Below are positions 55,812 through 64,000 of a stretch of DNA of 64,000 bases, one piece after another. The stretch spans positions 8,351,291 through 8,415,290 of the forward strand of contig NC_040021.1 of NCBI RefSeq assembly GCF_000972845.2, read 5' to 3'. Below the pieces are notes generated by a model. That model did no database searches. It was not told the origin of the DNA and saw only the letters and a list, made by a program, of their open reading frames with translations. A program made the position numbers and the translations under genes. How positions within the stretch are numbered: position 1 is the first letter of the stretch; the number at the start of each line of letters is the position of its first letter. The stretch comes from Larimichthys crocea (taxonomy: Eukaryota; Chordata; Actinopteri; Sciaenidae).

Positions 55812-58800
55812 CGGGTTGTTGTGGGGGTGGCTACGGAAGAGTTGGAGCACAGTGGGACTTGACGTCTAACTTACTTGTTAAAGTGAACATGTAAAGGTAT
55901 CAGTCACAAGAGATGGTGGTAAAGTGGCATGTGGTTTAGAAATGTCCATAGAGGTGCAAAGTGAAATGATGTGAAAGGTGTAATGTGAGATCAGAGGTCA
56001 GAGTGTGGGCTGCTGCTGTGTAGAGAAATATCAACTCTAATGTTCAGTTCCTTCACCAAATGTGCAAGGCAAGTTTGCACCAAAGTAAGGTTAGTACTTT
56101 TCTACAACATATACATATTGGGTTTATTAAGGTCAGATGAAAATATTATCACAATTTACATTTAGCATATACTTTTATCCAAAGCACATTACAAAAAATG
56201 GAAACAAACAAGGTACAATGTGACTAGGACATGCTAGTGCAGCAATATGACAGTGACGGTACTAGAGGGGGGGATCGATTTATCATGTCCAGTTGTTGTA
56301 GTGGAAGGAGAGGAGGTAGTCTCTGAAGAGCTGGGTCTTCACAAGGTTTTTTAGTCGGAACCGGTAGACGTTTTACCAACGGGGAACAATAGATGAGAAA
56401 AGTTGGATTGCCCTGAGTGTATGGGTGGCAGAGCTAGGCGTCATTCAGTTCTTCATAAGGTTTTTTGGTAGGAACTTAGGTGATCATCCAATGGATAATA
56501 ACATATGTCTGTAACCGGAGTGTACTTTGTAGTCAGCATTAGTTATTTGAAATTAAAACTAGTCTCACATGCATGCTATTCATAATTTAAGCAGAATTAA
56601 TTTTGTGGTGAGCATTTTTCAATTTGTGATCATTTCATTTCAATCACTAGATAAGATTAAACAACAGATGAATAAATCAAGTCAAAGAACATTTTCTTTA
56701 ACAAGTTCCCAGCATCATCCTTTCAGTGCAGCCAGTGACTTCACCCTGGTGACATCTCTGGACAAATTGGACGAAAATGACCGGGTGCCATGCACGATGC
56801 ACAGAAATGTTCTTTTTCAAAGGTCAAATACTAATGGACTGTGCAGCCTCAGGTGTGCCTGTGCTCCTTTAACACTGTAGTCTTTTATGTAACGCCACAA
56901 GTCATATCTCTTCACTGGGACTTTAAATTCATCATTCAATCTGGATGGATACAACTAAAATGCGGGCAACATGGTAACTGTATCTGATTTTGTATGGAAA
57001 TTAATGAAGGATAAACTGTACATGATAGATTTATAAAACATGTTTTAATCGTTATCTGATCACGCTCTGGATATCATAACACTTATTTTGCAATGAGATG
57101 CAGTTCATGCTGGCACCTTCCAACCACCTGCTTGTACATCCTGCTTCATTATTTTGATCCTTTCATACCCGCTGAGCCAAAAAGAAAAGAGTTTCATTGT
57201 TATCCAGTAAACTGAGTGGAATAACAGTGTGTAAACTTGTTTTCCCCCCAAGCATTTTTCATGAGCCCAGTGTGTCAGTGATGACAGACCCGCAGTACTT
57301 TCTTCCTGTGCTGATTAGATAGCAACTTGCTCTCTCTCTGTTTCACTGAGTGTGAAATATACACAAAGGGGGAAGGCGCTTGTGAGATATCAAACACTCT
57401 GTAACCTGCAAAAAAATGACACAATAATACAAAGAATTTAAATGTAATGCTTCAACATCTGAGGCTCTAATTTGGATAAAAAACTGTAATTTGTAAGTTA
57501 AACTAAGTAACATAAACGTGTTGCTCTCTCTTTTTCATCTCACTTGAATTCTATAATTTTAGACCAGAATGAATAAACTATTCCCTCCTACACCTACCAC
57601 TAAGAACTACTGTTCTGTAAAGACATACAATGCTAATAAATAAATAAAGAAAATAGGTGTAGATGTACACTCTTTAAAAACGTCACTGTGAGTTTTTACT
57701 TTGTGTCTTATAGGAGCAACGATACAATCACTTTTTCTAAAGTATCTCTTTTCTCAGTATATTTAGCGTCTCACTCTCAATGTACAAAAGCCTCTGCTAT
57801 TTTCCCACCGCATCAGCATATATAATGCGGGTGCCACATGGGCAGCGATCAGAGATAGCATTACACACCCTCCGAGGCATTTCCTGTGGTGTTTCCTGCT
57901 TTCTTCATGACTTCATGTGCTAATGTCCATTAATCCTGTCAAACTCTCGACAGCTCTTTCTGTCTCAGGGTCTGATATCACAAAGGGTCTCTCTCTCTCT
58001 CCGTCTCTCACAGTTGTCGCTCTGAACTGAAAGCAGCAGACTGTGGGCTCCCAGCATTTCACAGCCGATGGTGGAGATAAGCTTTCCAATGTGTGTAGGT
58101 GTACACATGCCTGTGTGTGCACATACGACAGGAAAAACAGAGATCTGCTGTAGCTCAGACTTTGGGGAAAACGGTCACTGTACAAATGTACTAGCAAATG
58201 CTAATACAAAGGGATGAAATAAGGTTAAAGACATGGGGTTGTGAGCTAGGCACAGTGTCTGAACCAGCAGTTTTGTTGTGTCTGAAGGGCTTAATGAATA
58301 CCTAACGTGCAGAGTTTCAGTCAAGTCAATCATGATTTTTATTATGGCTGCCCTCATCTTTCTTTGAGTTACAGCCTTTGTTTGCATAGTCTATTTTTGG
58401 CTTCTCATTTGTCATATTGGCCTTTGACACGACAAATACCAGACATCATTTATCTCTAGCGGGACACAATTCAGCAGCAGTCTTTGCCATGTCTCCTCCA
58501 CAGTCTGCCGTAGATAAGGTTACCCTTTGCCATCTCGCCACACAGTTTTACACAATTCAGCTGAGTCACCCAATAATTTAGGGATCTAAACTCCAGAACC
58601 ACGTCTATCTTTCATGGAAAACCAGCAGTTATTAATAATGGGTAATGACTACAGGGATTTAGATGTTGGCCCTGCAAAGTTCCATTTAAACAATAACTTG
58701 TGTTAACTGCATCTTCAATAAAACATGTAATATTCACGAGTATAAAGTTCAAGCTTTACAGTTGCACTTACTCATATCTGTGTTGGCAAAGATGAAACCA

Positions 58801-61800
58801 AGGACTCCTGTTCCAAATGTTTTTTATTTCATATTACGCATATCCCAGAGGTGGTCACACATCTGACAAAATGGTGCAATTGCTGTGTCTCAGTTTGGGT
58901 ATTTCGATACTTACACTTGCTATTTTGAGTGTTTTCACACTGTCAGTGATGGCAAAATGCAGTCTACTGCGAGTATCCGGATGGTGCACTCATAATGGTC
59001 AAATAAATGAGCGTGGTATGACACTTCTTGCCCTCATAGGGTGCCATTTTGGCTATAGTTGATTTGAACAAGGAAGCTGCAATATACAAATGTAAGTTGT
59101 GCATATGTGTTATATTTATATATTGGCAGTCAAATGTTGGTGCTAATGCTCCACCCCTGGTACCCCTGCTGGTAAAATGTTGCCATTGTTCGGCAATTGT
59201 ACTGCAATTTAGACACTCCCATGCCAAAATTAGCACATAGGAAGTACATAGCGTACACAGTCTACTACCTAGAAGTGTACTAATGGAAGTATCCAAAGTG
59301 ACACGTCAGTTAAACTGTGACTGCTATGGTAGTGTACCAGCAGTGGTTTCTATTATATGATCAACAGAGTGTTCAACATCTATTTTTACAGGAGAAATTG
59401 GAGCAAGCGCCGTAAACAGTTTTCTTCAAAGACACTGGCTATGACTGGAAATGTAAAAAACACAACAACTCATGTAGACACATTATCAGACGTGCATAAA
59501 CATCGTTAAACACAGGAAATATTTATTCTGGAGGAAGTCATTTTGTGTGTCCCACAGTCCGACTCATCTGAGATAAATGGCCGTTTTGAACAGTGCATGA
59601 TTTGCGGATGTTGCAGCGTCTATAGGATACAACAGGGCTTTTAGGTGACAACCAAATGAAACAAATTTATTTTGTAAAGCCACAGCTGGATTCACCATCA
59701 AATGATAAACAGCAGCTGAACCAGATTTATATCCTTTTTAAACTTTAAGTCACCAGCTGTATATTTCCAGCAGTGGAAATTGTTTTCAGGCTTTCGTAAG
59801 TTCACGACCGCAACCTTCTTACTTGAACTCAAAACTATTTGGACTATGGGACTTCCAATTACCTGAAAATGGCCATGCATGCCTCTACATGTACGGGGAA
59901 AAACAGTTATTAGCAAACTATAATTTCTCTCACTGGAGGACTAGACACTGACATGTTGAGAGGACAGCATTGTTTGTCTGTTCAGCTGCTACCTGAGGGG
60001 AAATCCTTATCACTTTCAGGATTTCAGCGGGTTTCAGTTGACAATGAAGTCATCTTGCTGTGAGAAAGACGATATTGTATAGAAAGGCTCCGAGGCCGAG
60101 CCTATCCCCCGTAGGACAATCATTTAGGTCATGACCTCACCAGTGCCAAAGGTATTACTCACCAGTCCGCAGAAAGCATGAGACCTATAAATCACAATGT
60201 GAAGGATGTATTATTTTTACAATACAGTCCAGATAAAGAGATACGACACAACTGTGGCTAACACATCTTTACAGTGACATGTGGACGAAAGGAAGGAGGG
60301 GCAGCGATATGAGGAGTACAGGACTGTGCTGCTCATTCCCAGTGGGTTTCTCAGAATGACCCAATTTCCATTCAGTGATCACAGGCATGTACTGGCCCTA
60401 CACTGTGTTTTTGTGCCCAAATGATAGGCTATTAATAGAGAAGGAAAGGGCTGAGTTTGGTTTCGGGTTTCCTTTACATTCTGTTTGCATGCAGGGAGGT
60501 GACTGGAATCAATTACTGGTAAAAGGGTAAAAAGGATTAACTGTTGTCCAAGGTGTTGCATTTAAAGCAACCTGATCTCTGCAGCGACACATTTCGAGAT
60601 GCTTGATGTAGATTAAACCAACGTTTTTTACTTGGCCTGTATTTTATCTTCCAAGGGAGAACAAGCACACTGTTTCCAGACAGTAACACACAGTCATAGA
60701 AATTCCCGGAAAATGTCTGACATACAATATGTTTAAAGACATGACTCACATGATTTCAAAGGTATTCAAGGATTCATATGAACATCATCGCATAAAAGCC
60801 AAATATTTTGACCTAACTGTCTCATCTGATCTGTTGGCATTAAGACTGGAAGCAGTCTCTTTCCAGTTGCCAGGAATTCAGCTGAGACTCCAGGAAGTTA
60901 CTACTCCCCCGCCACATAAGTCCCTCTTTACTGTTTTTACAGTTACGTTTTTGTATGGAGTAAACAAACGGCATATTAAGTGTTGGTTGTAGCTTCATAT
61001 TTACTGTGAAGAGAGATCTCTCTCAGAAACAAAGCGAATAAATGTACTTCCCAAAACATCTATTTGTTCTCTTTAAATGATGTTCCTTATTTTCTAACCT
61101 GTGTTTTGTGTGATCAGAAAGAGGAAGTTGGTTGAATGTCAGTCTCCTTCCTCACAGTGTGAGGAAGATGGCAGGTGTCACTGTCTCATCTGACAATGGG
61201 AAGAGAGAGAATAATGATGTGATGTGAGTCAATAAAGATCATACCTAGAAATGTACTTTGGATTTTATTGCTCATATGTCTCTATTATACTTTAAGCCTC
61301 TATGAAGAGGTTACATAAACAGAAAGTTGCACAGGATGTTTCCTAAGAGGTCAAACCTGAGACCTGACCTACACGAAAACAATCTGACCCCCAACTACTG
61401 TCTGTAAATCCTACAACCACCTGCAGGGACTGAGATTGCCTCAAGCCAACGGCTGGAGAGAACGGTAAACTGTGAAGCTGAAAAGCATAAAACAACTTGT
61501 TATAGGCCCAAGTGTAGAGACAAACACATAACACACAGAAGCACCATATTTATAGAGAAGTTTGACTGGTTAATTCAGCTCAAATCTTCTACAGATCAAG
61601 GAGATTTAAAAGTACATGCACCATACATAGGCTTTGTTTGCTCTGTCACCTCTGTGTTTAGACTTGTTTTTCCACAAACTTAGGGGTCTTGCAGTCTTTA
61701 TGGGAATAACTATATGTATGGTAAACTAAATAAACTATTGTAAAACGTCTGTGGACCACAGGCCGAAGTCGGAACCAGGTTTCTGCAGCTACTTATTTAT

Positions 61801-62119
61801 TATTTCAGTATTTTACTTATCCATCTTGTATATTGTGATCTGCTGTACCAATATTTATCTTATATCTTATCTTATCTTAAAACATCTTAAAATATTGTAC
61901 CCAACTGAATTTACCAGATAGAAGAATAAAAAAAACCTGTACATTAGTGCATATGTTTATGTTGCAGTTTATACATAGTATTTAAAGATAAGCACCATAT
62001 CAATAAACACAAGTAAGTGTAGTAATATTACAAACTGACATACTGAATATTAATTTTCAGTATATTATCAGTATATATCTTTATTATTCTTTATTTTTCG
62101 TGTGCATCTAATTATTTAT

Positions 62120-62152
62120 TATTATTATTTATTTATTTATTTATTTATTTAT
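62120..62152. repeat. (TTTA)n tetranucleotide run, longer than in the other copy
   Basis: Seven or so TTTA units, against three near 52805-52817 in the first copy. Confidence 0.8.
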
Positions 62153-62493
62153 TCTCTCTTATTAATCTGGTCCCATAGAAATAGAAGTAGTGCCTGTAAT
62201 AACCTTAAACGTGAATTTTAATATTATAAATATATTGTATTTTTGGATTATGAACTTGTTTTTATTTAGTAACTCTGGACCACTGATCTGCATCAGGTCT
62301 GCAGCCTTCACTCTCACCAGGTGAGCCGGTACATCAGTGTTTGATGATGACGTAAAGCAACAGGAACTTGTGTGATTGAGGTTTTACCAGCGGACAAACG
62401 AGGACACCGTGTTCGAGCTGGCAAACTTGCCAAGTGGGTCAACTTGAAAGCAGTTAAGTGAAGTTAAAAACCGCTTTTAATGAGGAACGACTT

Positions 62494-62518
62494 GCAGCAG
62501 CAGCAGCAGCAGCAGCAG
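62494..62518. repeat. (CAG)n trinucleotide run, expanded relative to the other copy
   Basis: About eight CAG units here, versus an interrupted GCAGCAGGAGCAGCAGG at the matching place near 53148-53164. The difference is what one expects between two alleles. Confidence 0.85.
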
Positions 62519-64000
62519 GGAACCGAGGATTTGTTCATGCGAAGACATCTTCAGAGAAAAACAGTTAAGTGTAAATGGTTTAATATCGAGCGCTTCTTCT
62601 CTGTGTGTGATGCATTGGTGCACAGACAGTAGTGATCTGTAGGAACAGGTGTGCGTGTTGTGTTGCTCAGGTGCGGCGCGTGTGAACAGCCTGCAGGCCA
62701 GGCTGCTGTCTTGGATCAGAGAGATAAATGCTGACAGATGAATACTGATGGCAGATAACAGAGGTGGAACAGGTTGCACAAGAGAAAAAAGACCAGTGAT
62801 TGATTGATTGATGTGTGTGACTGTCAGAGAGAACACTAACAGTTTTGATCCTGTGATGAGACAGGATGAACTCTTGACACTGACCTTTTTTTTTATTTTT
62901 TTATTTTTAAAAGGATCTTATATAACTGGAGCATCATCTTGGAAAAAGAACAGTCCTGCCAGAGATTGATGTTGTTCTCTGGACAGCCTGTGCAAACTGA
63001 CAGTTCAAATCAACCATTGATGATTTTTTTTTTATACTTCAGGCTGTTATGAAACAGCAACAGATGGAAGATGGGGGTGGAAGTGCACAGTTTTTTGACA
63101 TTCACAGGTGACTTTCACACTGAATCACTCCAGTCTTCCTAAGTGATGATTAATGCTGAATAAACTACATGTTAAGTTTTGCATCTGTGATTGACGTCAG
63201 CTCCTGCTGTTGCATAATGAATTAATGGAAAAAAAAGTTTGACATTCTCAGAAATAAGGTAATGCACTTCAAAAAAGATCGATGCCACTCTCATATCTGT
63301 GTATCAGTATATGAAGCCAGTTGGCATTAAGACTGGAAACAGTCTTCTTGCAGTCTTCCAGTTGCCAGGAAACCAGCTGAGACTCCAGGAAGTTACTACT
63401 CCCCGCCATATAACTCCCTCTGTAAAACGGTGAGATACTGGTTTTACGGTTACGTTTTTGTATGAAGTAAACAAACGACATATTAAGTGTTAATTGGTGA
63501 GCTGCAGAAGTGCTGGAAGGAGGACTCCGATTCCCTGTTTCGAGTCTTCATGCCAAGCTAAGATGGTTGTAGCTTCATATTTATCGTGAAGAGAGATCTC
63601 TCTCTGAAACAAAGCGAATAAATGTACTTCCCAAAACATCTATTTGTTCCTTTTAAATGATGTTCCTTATTTTCTAACCTGTGTTTTGCGTGATCAGAAA
63701 GAGGAAGTTGGTTGAATGTCAATCTCCTTCCTCACCGTTTGAGGAAGATGGCAGGTGTTCTTCCTACTTCTAAATCTCGTGAGAACGTAATCTGAGATTG
63801 GACGACCTTCAACCCTCCCCCTGAGTGCCACCCTGTAAAGTTAAACCCGGGCCCTCTCTCATGTCCTGTCAGTAGTTTGGTCCTTGTGATTTACAGTCTT
63901 CCGCTTGTCTTCTAATGACACTGTGACCCTGGGTTTATATAGCATGTGGCTGTAGGCTTTTTAACCATGCAAGCAGAAGGGCTCTAAGGATAGCAACGTT

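Larger units (their letters stand above)
55812..64000 (+). repeat. Second copy of the 8-kb direct duplication (runs off the window)
   Basis: This begins at the base immediately after the gap with the same CGGGTTGTTGTGGGGGTGGC that starts the first copy at 46614, and follows it to the last base of the window (the equivalent of 54663). It is about 140 bases longer than the first copy. Distinct differences include extra sequence near 56345-56390 and 56450-56500, a longer CAG run near 62495-62518, and a longer TTTA run near 62125-62152. No gene is recognised. Confidence 0.93.

Noticed and set aside
55644..55894. Frames reading across the N gap
   Set aside because: The N bases are a placeholder and the joined sequences are not contiguous.
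46614..64000. True recent tandem segmental duplication
   Set aside because: Possible in principle, but the second copy starting at the first base after a placeholder gap, plus the error pattern, favours assembly overlap.

Overview
The window looks like vertebrate, and specifically teleost fish, genomic DNA. It carries spliced genes with GT-AG introns, long (CA)n/(GT)n microsatellites, CpG-rich promoters and several interspersed repeat types familiar from ray-finned fish. I see no bacterial, viral or organellar segment, and no CRISPR array, tRNA or rRNA. Three genes were reconstructed exon by exon from translated similarity and splice sites, all on the minus strand: ppp4r3a (16792-26841), erh (28977-30698) and a short papilin, papln (32216-36225). 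A fourth minus-strand gene (37786-38136) would encode a 116-residue coiled-coil protein that I do not recognise.

Layout. 1 to about 16.1 kb: no supportable protein gene; CA/GT repeats, G/C and purine/pyrimidine tracts, several teleost repeats, and blocks of ordinary complex sequence that could be regulatory. About 16.1-27.5 kb: ppp4r3a with its 3' UTR and a CpG-rich promoter. 27.8-30.9 kb: erh. 31.0-31.9 kb: a cluster of repeats. 32.2-36.7 kb: papln. 37.8-38.2 kb: the coiled-coil gene. 38.2-46.6 kb: gene-free, with decayed repeats. 46.6-64 kb: one stretch of about 8.2 kb present twice in direct orientation, the second copy starting at the base after a 10-N gap. This is most simply an unresolved contig or haplotype overlap, so everything right of 46.6 kb should be counted once.

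The genes do not form one pathway. Ppp4r3a is the targeting subunit of protein phosphatase 4 (nuclear and centrosomal). Erh is a small conserved dimeric nuclear adaptor linked to RNA processing. Papilin is a secreted extracellular-matrix protein. The human orthologues all lie on chromosome 14 but are not neighbours, so the tight clustering here reflects fish chromosome history rather than a functional unit. No new biological system is visible. The most useful results are the false-looking duplication at the gap, a papilin without spacer, Ig or PLAC domains, a perfect 22-bp hairpin in a ppp4r3a intron, and the unassigned coiled-coil gene.
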